NCBI GenBank assembly: GCA_944472135.2
Contig: OX235267.1
Location: 34,193,312-34,257,311 of the forward strand
DNA: 64,000 nt
Source: Trichobilharzia regenti
Lineage: Eukaryota; Platyhelminthes; Trematoda; Strigeidida; Schistosomatidae
Direction of reading: 5' to 3'
Under the pieces are notes generated by a model. That model was given only the letters and a program-made list of their open reading frames with translations, was not told where the DNA came from and made no database searches. Shown one piece after another: positions 1 to 11,877 of the stretch. The translations under genes were made by a program, and so were the position numbers. Positions within the stretch are counted from its first letter, which is position 1. Every line of letters starts with the position of its first letter.

Positions 1-1813
1 TCTGTTAGAATTCATATTTAAGTGATAAGTGTATGCTGGTAAACAGGAAACTGGATGCAAAATGTAGATATTTTGGTAGTGTAGAATCAAGCTGTAAATC
101 CAAAACAAAAAAATGGTACTCAAATTTATTTTCAAATGACTTCCCTTTCTGAGTAGAATACGGAGCTTCAAACTTTGAAGTTTCATTGGTGGTGGTGTTG
201 CCATTCTCATGAGGTGAGATTATCACTCTCAACCTTCCTTGTTCTCCAAGTTTACCACCGGTCGGGCGAGGTTTAAAAGTGCGTCACTTGAGAATCAATT
301 CCCGACCACCAGCCTGGTTGGCGATCACTCTATCGTGGAATCACCAGTGCAATGAAATTATTTTATTTTCTCAGAATAATATTATGGGAATATCTCAAAA
401 TTAAATGCAGTAAGCGCAATTTTTAATTTAGTCCATTAAACAAAAATTGTCTTCCCTATCAGTTAAACATGACGTCATCAAGGTAGCAGCAAGAAAAAAT
501 GATACCAATGCGTTGCGAAGATGTAAATGTTAACTATCTCCTTGTGTATTTGTGGGAACTCTTTACCCTCGTCCAAACTAATAGTACTACTAATCATGCA
601 CTGAATAATACGATGATAAAGCAGTATAACGCGAAACTGGTACTTTGTATGCTTTAAGAAAGCAGCCTGGGTAAAAACTGTTTTAAACTTGCTCCTTGCT
701 AGTTTGATATTGGCTTCTGATCTCAAGCATGCTTCTGCAAAATTTATCCCGTCACAAACCCAGAAACAAGTGTTGGGGGAGGTTGGCTACATTCGATTTT
801 TAATGTACTGTATGTTAAGTCCGTGGCTGTGCTGCGATAGGCGCCAGCGTTTTAGCCCGTTACTAGCTGCATGTGATCGATAGGAACGGTAATAATGAAG
901 TGCATTCTTCACCTTCTAATACACGACAAATTCCAGGCTTCCATGAGAATGACAGTAGTGAACTAACGGTAAGGTACATTCGGTATTGAGATCCGGAAGT
1001 TTTATAATCTTACAACAACTGGTTGGGTCATCTTCGAGCAGCTGGTGTTCAAAAACCTGAATCCTGGTACCTGCTGTCATGTGATTTGTGCCGGAAGCTT
1101 ATCAGCTCCTTTTTCGACCTCCTTCAAACAGTTTCAAGAGGTTGGCGTAGATAATACGGAACCATGACATAATGCCCACTCACTTACGTTACACGTAAGC
1201 TTCATACAACCCAAAAAATGGCCGTAGTGTAACTTCGACTGACTACAAATCCCTGGAGTGTATACTGCGTATAAACTGTACACGTATACTGCACTAGACG
1301 AGTAATACACTACAGTATCCAGTATCTAACTAATCAGTTTTGATCCGAGTATTTTCGATTTGGAAATACCCGAGACATATCCCAGCATGCACTGACTTGC
1401 AGCATTGGATCTGTTACTAAATTCAAAATATAGGGTCTTGGAAACCAACTGACCGGCTGTTGAAAATAAACTTAATAGATAGATTTGTGATAAGCATTTC
1501 TCTAGTAAACAGTTTATATGTCACAGCGAAGTTTGTCCCCACTGAGTACCATATATACCCTCTAAATGTTAACATTTCGGGATAAATAACATTATCTAAG
1601 CAGCGGGGAAGCTTCATATATTACCAGTATGTTAGACGAGGTGGAAAAATCTTTATTAGTGATACAGGGAATACAATGAGCAACCGATTCTAATTAAAAA
1701 ACGATGCAACATAATAAGAAAAGTCAGCTATATTTCCGGCCGAAGATGGCTTCAAAAATTCTCAAAATCTAGAAGAGACTGTTCGGAAGTCAGTAGTTTC
1801 TTACAAGTTTGAA
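1..1813. other. No recognisable gene
   Basis: AT-rich DNA upstream of the CFDP1 homologue. I see no ORF with family features, no RNA gene and no repeat family that recurs elsewhere in the window. It may hold distal promoter sequence of the gene to its right, but no motif supports this. Confidence 0.4.
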
Positions 1814-1980
1814 TGAAGCACCACTCCTCTTGGAGTCCACCAGAGCTAAAGCAGTCGAGTGGCGGGACTTACTACGCAGAAGCTCACCGAAGATCTGGAA
1901 CTTCTACCTCACAATCAAGAAACTAGTTCAAAGAAATTACTGGTTTTTTACTAGCTCGTAATCAGGATATTGGATATTGT
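1814..1980 (+). mobile_element. CR1-like LINE, 3' tail fragment
   Basis: About 165 bp match the 3' UTR of the CR1-like element ending at 17797 and the inverted copy starting at 17957. Shared landmarks are the 'ccactcctcttggagtc' start, the 'gcagtcgag(t)ggcggg' block and the terminal 'gatattggatattg' repeat. Only the 3' end is present, as in a severely 5'-truncated LINE insertion. It lies about 80 bp upstream of the first CFDP1 codon. Confidence 0.8.
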
Positions 1981-2058
1981 TTTAAAGAGTCAAAGCTTGT
2001 CACGGTTTCAAGGACAAGTAGTTTGCGGATTCAAGACATTCGGACGTGAACTACGGTT

Positions 2059-2600
2059 ATGGACAATTCTGAGGATGATTCCACTTCAGACGAAGAGTAT
2101 GTCCCTCCAGGTACTCGCACTTGCACATATATTCATCTTAATAGTTAAGTCTTCAAAGCTGGAGGGATCTTCCGAAGATGAATGCAGTGATGACACAGAA
2201 GACGAAAGTTCAGATGTTTCTGATGATGGTAATCACATTTACATTATTGATCTGTTGTTAGATAGTTCTGTTGGAAAGTCAAATAAAAAGGGCCGACGAA
2301 AAAGGTATGAACAAAAGTTAATAAAAGTTTAATTATAAACTAATCTAGCAGGAATTCTAAATGTGTCTCTAAGGTTTGGTCACTATGATCAGTTCTTATC
2401 TCTCAGATTTCTAATCCTCCCGATACTCCTACAGCTGAAGAATTAAAAGCAAGAGAGGACAAAATTTGGGAGGATTTTTTGAAATCAGATGGTTCCAGCA
2501 AAGCAGTAAGTTCACTTTCAAAATAATAACTTGCAGCGAAGACTGATGGGGAGAAAGTTAACGTTGTAAAGAAGTATCAGTTTGCCGGAGAAGAGGTCGA
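2059..2600 (+). CDS. CFDP1: CFDP1 exons 1-6, micro-intron cluster
   Basis: Six exons (52, 84, 43, 22, 99, 59 nt) are separated by introns of 34, 33, 47, 33 and 36 nt. Exon 4 (2352-2373) is a 22-nt micro-exon. Without it the basic patch (exon 3, phase 2 end) cannot join in frame to the ISNPPDTPTAEEL exon (phase 0 start). The 33-nt intron 2 is a multiple of three without a stop, so its retention would only insert 11 residues. Confidence 0.75.
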
Positions 2601-5600
2601 GTAAGTCCTAGGGAACTTTTACTTTGTTGGTTTTAGTATTTAATTGCGTTCACTTTAATAGCCGCGACGCGTATATCGTTCTTTCTTGACGTTTCAGATG
2701 CTAGTCAGGGAGACAGCAACCGTTTTGTATGATTCACCTTTCCGATGAAAAGGAGGCACTTTAGACAAGTAAATTTGTGGATTACAGTTCATTCACCAGT
2801 CACTGGTATGAAATTTGTTTCTCTCTATAGAGGTCCTAGTACAATATCTCAAAAAGTATTCTGATGTATTACCAGGAGTAATTCAGTAATTATTCCAAAC
2901 ACTGATTACCACTTCATCGCGTCAGAAATTTATTGGTAATTGGACAAAGTAAAGTTATTGGTTTCGTCTCATTACTTTGACTTCTGAAAGAACATCAGTG
3001 ACCTTATGGGTGTTGTCCAACAAGGCACATAACACATTCTTAAGCTATTATCGCCACCTATGATTGTAAACCACCTGAGTTTTTCTCAATATGCTCGAGA
3101 CTTCCATAACTGCTTTTAATGTGTTTTTTCCGCTATAAAATATTCGCAGGTCACTGAGACTTTGTTAAATGTATAGACAATATTACTTTTTAAGTGTTGT
3201 TTATCGGGGATTTAAGTGAATGACACTGACTGGTTTCAACGTGGAACTTTGCATTGATGTGCAGCAGTTCGAGTCGCCGCACAACTTACTCAGCATTCAA
3301 AGCCAGAGAAGAAAGTGAAAAGAAACTCGAAATAGAGACAGTGAACAGAGATATGAGACAAAAGGAATAATAATATCGAAGAACAATAGTTTCATTGGAA
3401 ATTATAAGTCACAAGGAGTGAATGCATCTGCACCACTGCAAATGAATTTGAGCCATATTCCCGATTGTCTCCAGCCATTGTTTACCGTCCCGAGGGCCTC
3501 AACCATGAAGTCTACACCTTCCAACGTGGCTTAAACTAACTGTTGTGGATTCCACTGACTGATGAAGCCATGTTTTGGTTTGACTACCACTGGCTCTGTT
3601 CCAACCTGACCTTGTGTCAGCTGACATGTGCTGAATACGCTTGACAGCCAGCATTTGTATATTATATCCTAGGTCTGACCGCTCACCGATGTCCTTTGTA
3701 ATCCTCATCTCTCAGTTGCCTTTCATTCCGCTGAATTGACATCTTAGTACCTGCTTGAAACTGCGAAATGACAATTAATATCCTTTTGTTGTAAATGAGG
3801 TTTAACTCCGAATTCAATCAACATGTTTTTGTTGGGGGCAGTTTCTCCTTAATGCCTTACTGTCATATTGGTAAGACTAGGATAAATGTGATTTTGTCGG
3901 TTACTTAGTCAACGGAAACCATTATGACGGTAATAAAATGCTTCATCGGTGCTACCAGCAAGTCACCAATGTTGCCTCACTCCAACGGTGATGGCAGCTA
4001 TAGTAATGAAGTTAAATGAATTTTATGTGTTTTGAAAATCTGTAGCATGCCAGATTGTCCAGGCTGCCTGAGTAGTTCATTGTGACGTTTATCTCTAAAT
4101 GACAAGTATCATTATTAAAGACTATTGAAGTAAACATTTCTAATGTTTAACAGTCAGATAGATGCATTTACTCTCTATACTCAAAATTCTGAGCACCATC
4201 TCTCTTAAAATTAGCAATATTCAGTGCACCTACACAGCTTGACAATGATTTGTCCAGTAATATACTAATGTGAAGCACAAAGTTGTACACCAGATTATCC
4301 TTTTATTATTTTTAGAGTAACTGAAACCGTATCGAAGACAGCAAACATAACCAAAATTCCACAAAATCAGAATAACACTTCAACAAACACACAACCTCCT
4401 AAACTCAAGTAAGTTTTATATCGATTTGCAGTTTGCTTTTGTATAATAAGTGTTTGTTAAATGTCTGTAATAATCCAGTAAGAGGATTTTTTTATTCGAA
4501 ATCTGAGATTTCTGCACTTTCGTTTTTAAAAAGAAACAAAGATGTCGAGTTGCAGAGAGACTTTCGTTGCAGAAACATTTTTTGATGTACGTCTAAGTGT
4601 GACAAGACTAAGGTCGTTTATTGCGGCTGTTACTTTACTAAGTACCATGTTTTTGTGTCTTATATTCTGTTAAATATCCAGTGCTAAAAGTTAACGCAGT
4701 CAGATTCATTCGCAGTTCCCTATCATTTTGGATACTATTAACCATTCTTTTACCCAAAAACTAGTCACCCCTACTGTTGATATATACGACGATAAAAAAA
4801 CTTATTATTGTTAGACTGAACTGATAAAAGACACTTGCACACATCATATTCCAGCTTAAGATGCAGAAACATATGGACCAACTTCCTATGTTTAATCACG
4901 ACACTTACAGATTCATTTTCCGTAAATTTTTGGTGCTTATTCATCCTAAAACCAATAGCTACCTTCCATAGTCTGTTATATTTTTTTGGAATTAGCAGCT
5001 TGCCCCTCAAACTCGTGAAGATGATAATAAATTTAACAGGCATATCTGACCTCATATGTAAAGTGGTAATTTGCAATCCTGCTCGGAGGGTTATAGTGTG
5101 GCAGTGTTTAACACGACCTCACAACAGAAGACTGAATACGAGCTAGTACTGTCTTCTACAGTCAGTCTTTCCTATATCTACAGTTTATACTCTCAATGAG
5201 TAGAGGCATTAGTAGGTGACAACATCTGGTTCGTGGTTTTAATTACTGTGCTTCTAGTCAGTAGGTTTTTGGCTCGAATCCTACTCTCCTTCAATGTGGG
5301 CGACTGAGTGGTATCATCAGCCCTCATACTATTAGTGTGTGTTCCATAGGCTAACCCATGAAAAATCCATAGCAAGTAACTGATTTTGAAGGTATAGCCA
5401 GCTTATCCCCTTTCAAGAGTCAAAGTGACATGATCATCATTAGGACACGGAAACGTTTCAAAGGGACGACACTACTCAATGATTATATTCGAGAATACAT
5501 TGAAGAGGTTAACGAGCTACTAAAGTTAGTGCAGAAACACAGCTTGGGAATCGATATGCATGCTTAACACTAACACGTAAGGTGCTAGGGCGAAGATTTT

Positions 5601-7920
5601 CCCACCCAGTACATTTGGGTATGTATATGTACTAGAGAAAATCTATTGTGACCCTAAACACGCTTTGAGTTTTAAGTTGATGTATGTATGATCAACTTAG
5701 CGTGGATGTGTTCAGATAGTCATTCTGTAGATAGCGCTATATCACTGTATGCTGTATCGAACAGTAGCGAGTCTCTATTTTACCTTAGTGTTCAGGTTAT
5801 ACTGCTGAAAGATAGTCATCCGAAAATCATAACTACTGCCTTAAAGTTCCTACTTTACCTAAGCCACACTAGTTATTGGTCACAAGCACTGGAACTGGGA
5901 TACAACACAATTATACATAATCTGCATTGAATGACTAATCGTCGTTTCGTGAGTAATACTTGAGCTTTCACGTTCCTAAGAATTTCTGTGTAACTTTTAA
6001 CACGTACCACTAGTTGTAGTTCCATTGAATCACTTCTTCAAAAAAACAAATCATGGAAGTCCCTCGAGTATTTCATTCCTGTCTATAGACATCCCCCCTC
6101 CCCCAAATTACCGTTATGAATGTTTACCTTTTATGTAGTCTGTATTACTAACATTTATATTTCAAATGAAACTCAAACGACACACACCTAACCATAACGC
6201 ATTTTCCTTTCTTTTTTCCTTTAAATAGGTCTCCAACATTGGGACCTGGTTTAACTTCTGCTCTTCAAAATCTCAAATCTACAGTAAATAAATTACCCAG
6301 ATTATCCACTTTAGTAAGTTAGTATAAAAATACTCATGAGTTTCAACTTATTTGTTTGTTCTCATTGGTGTGAATGCATAACTACCAGTGCTGCAAGAAG
6401 TAGACTTCGTGACTTTCTCTGTAAAAAGAAAATGGTGAGATTGTTACTCAGCAACTGCTTGTAATTCCGAATAGCTGGCAATGAGCCGGGTGATTAGGAA
6501 AAATGAGTATTTCTTCAACTATCACAAGTTAATACTACTGCATTGAATCTTTTATTGTAGATTACTGCATTCAATCTAAAACATCTTCATAACTCACAAG
6601 GGAGACCACCTCCCTGATAATGGAGAATATAATCCTAAGTTAGTTAACACTAAATGAATTTAATATGTACGACTAAGATTTATTTGTAGCAATCTCTTTG
6701 ACTCTTAAACGACGAAAATATTTCACTAAATGATAGAAAACCAAAGGAAATTTTTTAAAGATAAATTCTTTTTATCGAATGCAGGAGAAATCGCGACTGG
6801 ACTGGAAACAGTATGTACAAAAAGAATCCCTGGAAGATGATCTCAAAGCCCATAACAAGGGAAAGGATGGGTAAGCTTCTGTTTTATGACTCGTTGAAAC
6901 TCACGCATTATTAAGCCGTCAGGACAAATCGATTATGAAACCAAATTTTGGTATAGGAAATAAGTAGGGAGGGGAAAACTATGCTTCCGGTAATGTAATG
7001 AAAGAAAAGGGTACTATTAACAATGAGCGAATCGCGCTTATAGTAATGACTGCATAAGTAGTTGGATATACTAGATTTATAACAACGATCGTGTTCTGGG
7101 CATCTCGTAGGAGTTTGTTCTTGTCGATACAGAGCTGACAGTGTGCATTACGTTCAGGTGAACTAGGAATTGGATATCGTTATATCAATGTATCGAACAT
7201 ATTGCGATCACTTGTAAACAATCTTTTCCCGATATTTCTACATTACCTGTAAATTAATTTACTTTGATAATGTAAAATCAGTGCATATCTAAAGTTACAA
7301 GTTTCCACGATGATATTCTTCATGGACTGCTATTCAAAGGAATAGGTTATCGTCTTCCTTACTTGGAGAACTTACTATTTTGAAGCGTGCAAAATTGAAT
7401 GGAATAATACCTAAGTCCAATAAATGTTATAAATATATAAATCACGTTTATTTGCATGAACATTAAGCATATCAATGATACATTAGTGCATCGGTGGTTC
7501 AGTGATAGAATGCTCACCAACTATGTACATGGTGCAGAGTTCAACCCCTGGTCGACGCACTCGGTGACTTCCACTAGTTTACCAGCTAGTGGTACGTCTG
7601 AGAAAGAGAGAAGCTTAGGCATCATGCCAGTAACACTGTTCTGTAAAAACAATACCACGGCTACTGAAGCTTCTATACCCCACTCAGAACTCAAGGAATG
7701 AAAAGAACTGATGCACAACTTAAACAATAATACAAATGTCCAGTAAGGTTGCTTATTATTATCATTGTTGTTGTTGTTAGGATGCCACCTTGCTTACAGT
7801 ACTACTTTTTGATTTCTCAATAGGTATCTTGAGAAACAAGCATTTGTCAGCAGAACGAGTGAACGCGAATATCAATATCGTCAGGAACTGAAAAAACCTG
7901 CATCGAATCGAAGGCTTTAA
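2059..7920 (+). CDS. CFDP1: CFDP1/BCNT (Swc5-like) chromatin-remodelling subunit
   Basis: Ten exons join in phase: 2059-2110, 2145-2228, 2262-2304, 2352-2373, 2407-2505, 2542-2600, 4316-4408, 6229-6313, 6785-6870, 7824-7920. Their sum is 720 nt, or 239 codons plus TAA. The product starts with an acidic Ser/Asp/Glu-rich segment (MDNSEDDSTSDEEYVPP), then a basic KKGRRKR patch, AEELKAREDKIWEDFL, QFAGEEVEVTETV and a BCNT-C block beginning EKSRLDWKQYVQKE and ending near residue 239. That order matches CFDP1/Swc5, an SRCAP/SWR1-type complex member involved in H2A.Z deposition in the nucleus. Animal relatives are around 300 aa, so this one is somewhat short. The start is the first Met before the acidic N-terminus. 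Introns 1-5 are 33-47 nt; introns 6-9 are 1715, 1820, 471 and 953 nt and contain an RTE fragment and a SINE. The exon 4 donor (GTTTGG) is weak and is chosen because it restores phase. Confidence 0.9.
3233..3712 (-). mobile_element. RTE/SR2-like LINE 3' fragment in CFDP1 intron 6
   Basis: Antisense to CFDP1. It holds a decayed copy of the last part of the RTE frame seen intact at 40650-40903 and its 3' UTR. Residual matches include WNRASGSQTKTW and [16 protein letters not shown]. Several in-frame breaks mark it as old. Confidence 0.8.
4316..4408 (+). CDS. CFDP1: CFDP1 exon 7
   Basis: Acceptor TTATTTTTAG and donor GTAAGT flank 93 nt. Translation continues EEVE with VTETVSKTANITKIP, aligning with the GEEV-R-VTKEV region of CFDP1, followed by an Asn/Thr-rich linker. 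Confidence 0.85.
6229..6313 (+). CDS. CFDP1: CFDP1 exon 8
   Basis: An 85-nt exon between acceptor CTTTAAATAG and donor GTAAGT. It encodes SPTLGPGLTSALQNL and KLPRLSTL, leading directly into the BCNT-C block. Confidence 0.85.
6785..6870 (+). CDS. CFDP1: CFDP1 exon 9 (BCNT-C core)
   Basis: An 86-nt exon (acceptor GAATGCAG, donor GTAAGC). It encodes EKSRLDWKQYVQKE and the LKAHNKGKDG stretch, the most conserved part of the BCNT-C domain including its LDW signature. Confidence 0.92.
7487..7705 (+). repeat. tRNA-Gly-derived SINE
   Basis: The head resembles a eukaryotic tRNA-Gly: 'gcatcggtggttcagtgat' with an A-box-like 'ggttcagtgatagaatgctc' and a B-box-like 'gagttcaacccc', closing with 'gtcgacgca'. 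A non-tRNA body follows to an A/T-rich tail. A diverged relative lies at 48597-48840. It sits in the last CFDP1 intron, sense to the gene. The anticodon arm is degraded, so it is not a functional tRNA gene. Confidence 0.7.
7824..7920 (+). CDS. CFDP1: CFDP1 exon 10 (C-terminus)
   Basis: Acceptor TTTCTCAATAG. The exon completes the split Gly codon and encodes YLEKQAFVSRTSEREYQYR, ending at TAA 7918-7920. This matches the YIERKAFLDRVD-REFE type ending of the BCNT-C domain. Confidence 0.92.
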
Positions 7921-8095
7921 GTCTAGTCCCATTTGTACAACCGGTTCTATCAGGTCAATTTGTGTAAGATATCCACCTAATTCAGTTAGTTTTGGAATGG
8001 CCAAAGATGTAATTGTCAATACGGGCGCGCTAACTTTTACATTTATTCGTTGTTATCTGTGTGAAGTGTAAGGTCCGGTGACTCAAAAGTAATTA

Positions 8096-8101
8096 AATAA
8101 A
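8096..8101 (+). terminator. Candidate poly(A) signal of CFDP1
   Basis: AATAAA lies 176 nt after the CFDP1 stop codon, the first canonical hexamer seen downstream. Confidence 0.5.
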
Positions 8102-8467
8102 AGTCGCTTCGTAACTACTTCATATGTATGTATTCTATTTCTTATTTTACAAGTTTTCTTCTATTCAGGTCTTTCAAAGGTATAGTGGTTATCTCTGTCT
8201 TCGGCAAGCGGGAATTGTTTGGCTTTCTGTAACACAGAGAACAGTTGAAAATAAGAGTTTAACAACTTTGAAATATTATTTGACAATTTTAATACGAAAA
8301 AAGCACTAGTCATCATTATGTGATCTACATGCAACCAGTGTTCACTATTCGGATATAGTGTCAGTATCATAAGAACTGCGTAAACCTGCTGACAATACCC
8401 AAGGACCTGGTTACTGAGTTTGATAAGTAGTGTTAATGATCGTTTGCATAGTACAATCATTGACAGT

Positions 8468-9078
8468 ATTTCTGTCTGTCTGTCTGGATTCAACATAGAA
8501 CTTGGCACCGAAGTGCAGCAGTTCGAGTTGCCACGTTCCAAATATCACACAGAGGTAGACAAGAAGATGAGTGAAGAGAATTAATAGAGTTTGACAAATA
8601 TAAGAGTGAGACAGAATGGGTAATGGTAGAAAGGAATATGAAAGATTACAGAGATTGAATACATCTGCGCCATTGACAACGATTTTGAGCCGTCACCTAT
8701 TGTCTCCAGCCATTGATTCCTAGAGTCCCGAGGGCCCCAACCCGGGAGTCTGCATCTCCCTACCTGACTCAGTTTAACTGTCAAGGATTTCATGGATTGA
8801 TGCCATGTTTTTGTTTGGCCACCACTGACTCTTTTCCAACCTGAACCTATATCAGCTAGCAAAGCCCGTCAGGGGAGGCGGTGGTTAGGCATGCGCAGCA
8901 CGTGACCTAGCCATCTTAGTCTATGTAACTTTATAACCTCGTCGATTGATTTTCCCTCTTTGCCCAACACTCTACGCCTAACGTCAACATTACTTATCTT
9001 GTGAAACCACCTAACGTGAGACAGAGATCGCAGACATCTATGATCGAAAGCAGTCAACCTTTTCATGTCTTCAACGCG
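8468..9078 (-). mobile_element. RTE/SR2-like LINE 3' fragment
   Basis: The minus strand encodes [20 protein letters not shown], then [17 protein letters not shown], then after a break [20 protein letters not shown] and [13 protein letters not shown]. These are the C-terminus of the RTE protein found intact at 38105-40903. The (TCTG)n stretch at 8469-8484 is the 3' tail. It is 5'-truncated and frameshifted. Confidence 0.88.
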
Positions 9079-10292
9079 TATTGGCCAGTATTTCTACTTA
9101 TTTAGGTATCATACTTTGAAGGTAACATGTGTAGGGTGCCAGGGGGATAGCTTAGTTATTCCGAAAAAGGTCTAAAGCAGTACCTCATGGGTTGTTGTCA
9201 CTTCTCGGAAGTTTAGGCTTTTAAAAAACTTGTCCTTATCTCATCCAACATTAGTCGGCAAGTAATAGCACAAACGGATTTAATTTTAAGCAACATCAAG
9301 GCGGCCTGCTCAAATCATTGGGCTACCGAAATTACTTTCTTCCAAAATGCTTAATTTCATCAGGATTTATCATAGTTTTAATCGTCCAGTTATATCAAAT
9401 GACCTATACATAAACTTGCGCGATGATTTAACTTGCTCCCAAGCAAACGCTGTACAATTCTTCAACAAAATGAAGATATACTGCAGATTATTAATTTACA
9501 TGTGAATCCTATGTGAAGAAAAAAGTACTTTGGAACTGAATACGCTGAAAATTTTTGTACCGTATATTCGCATACTGTCTTAAATAAAGCTTTACCATTA
9601 AAATTAGAGTTTCACGATTTTATATAGCGCTTTCGGAATTTATGACATTTCACGGATAACATTATTGCTAGAACTCTGTCATATCCTTCCAGAGGTCGTT
9701 CAATGGAGAAGACTTGACAGGAAAGTTTTGCGTTTTAAGTGTTTTCCTTGAGTCCCCACCGACAGCTTCTGCAATGGCACGTTAGTTAGCTCAAAACACT
9801 ACAAATTATCAAGATATACTGTCTGCAGGAACTGTGTGTGACATTCGCCTTGGGTTAGGAGGTCAGCCACCAGATACATGGTTGTAAAACGGGTGGTCTT
9901 AAAGTTCTAAATGCAGACAAAACTTGTCTGTATGTTGCGTTCCGTCTTAATGTTCTGACAATGGATCTATGAAAACAAAAATCGTGTAACTCTTTAACGC
10001 TATTCTGCAAGCTTCTCTCACGCAACAATTGACTGTAGTTTCAATAAAAAAGGAGTCAATATTATCAGAAGCCAACGCGGTCAGAGCAAAGGAAAAGAAA
10101 GGAGAAATTATTCCGGTAAACATCATCGGTAGAAAGAATCTATATACTTTCCCGAAGCACCTGTGAGATCTGAATACGCGTTAATTTGCGAAACTATGTG
10201 CGAGTAACTGATTAGACGTGGAAACAAGTAGTTGCAGTTTAACTAGCTTAACTTACAAACATAAATGTCAGGTTTATACCTATGTTAAGCCT
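9079..10292. other. No recognisable feature
   Basis: AT-rich intergenic sequence between two RTE pieces. I see no coding features and no repeat recurring in the window. The missing last exon of NDUFB8 (minus strand) could lie here or in 11440-11870, but I could not identify it. Confidence 0.35.
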
Positions 10293-10307
10293 TCATCTGA
10301 GCGCGTT

Positions 10308-11424
10308 TCGGATTGTGAGGGCGATTGTTACTTCCCGGCTGCCCACACCGTGGAAGTTGGTTGCGTGGCCGCACAGCCCAGGGGACAACTGCTTGAGGCC
10401 GGTCACACGCGGCCTGTTTTTGTTTGTTCTCTTTTGTTTGGTGTGCCTCAGTAGCATACTTATCACTCCTGCCCTGTGACACGGCAGCAGGAAGCGCGGT
10501 CGTTGTTAATCCAGGCCACAGCCGATCCGGCATGAAATCTTGTGATTTTGTATTGGTCATGATGTTGGATTGGGTAGCTGCTTTTTGTTTAACCGCTATC
10601 CAAACAACCTGCCTGGCATGGTAGGACCTCAAGAGACATAAGTCTCAGCCAGTATAGCTTGAATAGATCATTGCGGTGTTCAAGCCCGACCACCACGTCA
10701 AGGTAGCAGCTTTCGGTCGGGTATGTTCGACTATCGACCAAAGGGCGGGTGTACTGCTCATCAGTCCGCTCCGTCCTCCTTTATGGCTAGCTGTGAGACC
10801 TGGCCACTGAGAGTGGAAGACATGAAAAGACTAGCTGTCTTTGATCATAGGTGCCTGCGCTCTATTTCTCGTGTAAAGTGGCATAATAAGGTGAGCAACA
10901 TGGAGGTTAGGCGTAGAGTTCTAGGTAAACAGGGAAATCAATCGACGAAGTCGTGAAGCTACAAAGACTGAGATGGTTAGGACATGTGTTACGCATGCCA
11001 AGCCATCGCCTCCCTCGACGAGCAATGTTAGCGGACATAGGGTCAGGCTGGAAAAAGCTAGCGGCGGTCAAACAAAAACTTGGCACCAGTCAATGAAATC
11101 CACAACAGTTGGTCTAAGCCACGTAGGAAGGTGTAGACTTCCAGGCTGGGGTCCTCGGGATGGTAAAAATCTATGGTTGGAAACAATTGGTGACATGGCT
11201 CAAAATCGTTCTCAGTGGCGCAGATGCATCCACTCCTTGTGACTTATGATATCCAATGAAACTGTTTTGTTCTTCGTTATTACTGCTTTGTCTCACACCT
11301 CTGCTCACTGTCTCTATTATGCTTTTCTTGTACTTTCTTCTCTTGCTTCGCGTGCTACACGGAGTGTGGCGACTTGAACTTCCGCACATTTGTGCAAAGT
11401 TCTATGTCGAAAACAGACAGACAG
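10308..11424 (+). mobile_element. Internally deleted RTE element with 15-bp TSD
   Basis: The insertion is bounded by perfect 15-bp repeats 'tcatctgagcgcgtt' at 10293-10307 and 11425-11439. Its left 415 bp are GC-rich non-coding sequence, probably the RTE 5' UTR. At about 10724 it jumps to sequence matching 40385 onward, the last 170 codons of the RTE protein, then the 3' UTR and an (ACAG)n tail. Endonuclease and most of RT are missing. Single-base deletions near 10935 and 11055 break the residual frame. The flanking repeats show it inserted as one unit, so it is a non-autonomous derivative rather than a decayed full copy. Confidence 0.82.
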
Positions 11425-11877
11425 TCATCTGAGCGCGTTAGTGAGGAAAATTAACACATTCAGTGCATTGTAAAAATTGCTGACTACAGCAACTCATAAT
11501 ATTCTCTCTTGCATCAATTCGTTAACATGTGCACGTTTGATTATGAACAGAACTAAACATTTAGTTAGGCCTTAACCTCGCACCCTCAGCTCACTCTGCA
11601 GACAGATTTGGTCTTCCTGTCTAAACTAAGCCCAGAAAGACATAACGTACGTTAAAAGACTAGTACGTAGTCAGTGTTGTAGTAAGTACTACAAGTAGGT
11701 ATTGTGGCTTTTTCCCTCCTATCCAGCGAAACTCCGGGCATATAACTGAGATGCAGTTGTGCAATGTCGTTTCTGTTTTACGTAGTGTCGAAAGCACTTT
11801 GTCTGGTCTGTGTCATATAGTGAAAAGTTAAGTTTCTTGCAAATAATTTGTAGGACACTAATTTATTTAATGCTTAC

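Noticed and set aside
1970..2332. One continuous 120-codon frame at the CFDP1 start
   Set aside because: It reads through introns 1 and 2. The true start at 2059 is in another frame (MDNSEDDSTSDEEYVPP), and splicing restores the family sequence.
7487..7560. Functional tRNA-Gly gene
   Set aside because: The anticodon arm does not pair properly and a SINE body is fused downstream.
8161..8541. 126-codon minus-strand frame
   Set aside because: Overlaps the CFDP1 3' flank and the RTE tail; no family features.
10285..10632. Several overlapping frames of 65-115 codons on both strands
   Set aside because: They lie in the GC-rich leader of the deleted RTE unit, where open frames are expected by composition. 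No domain features.
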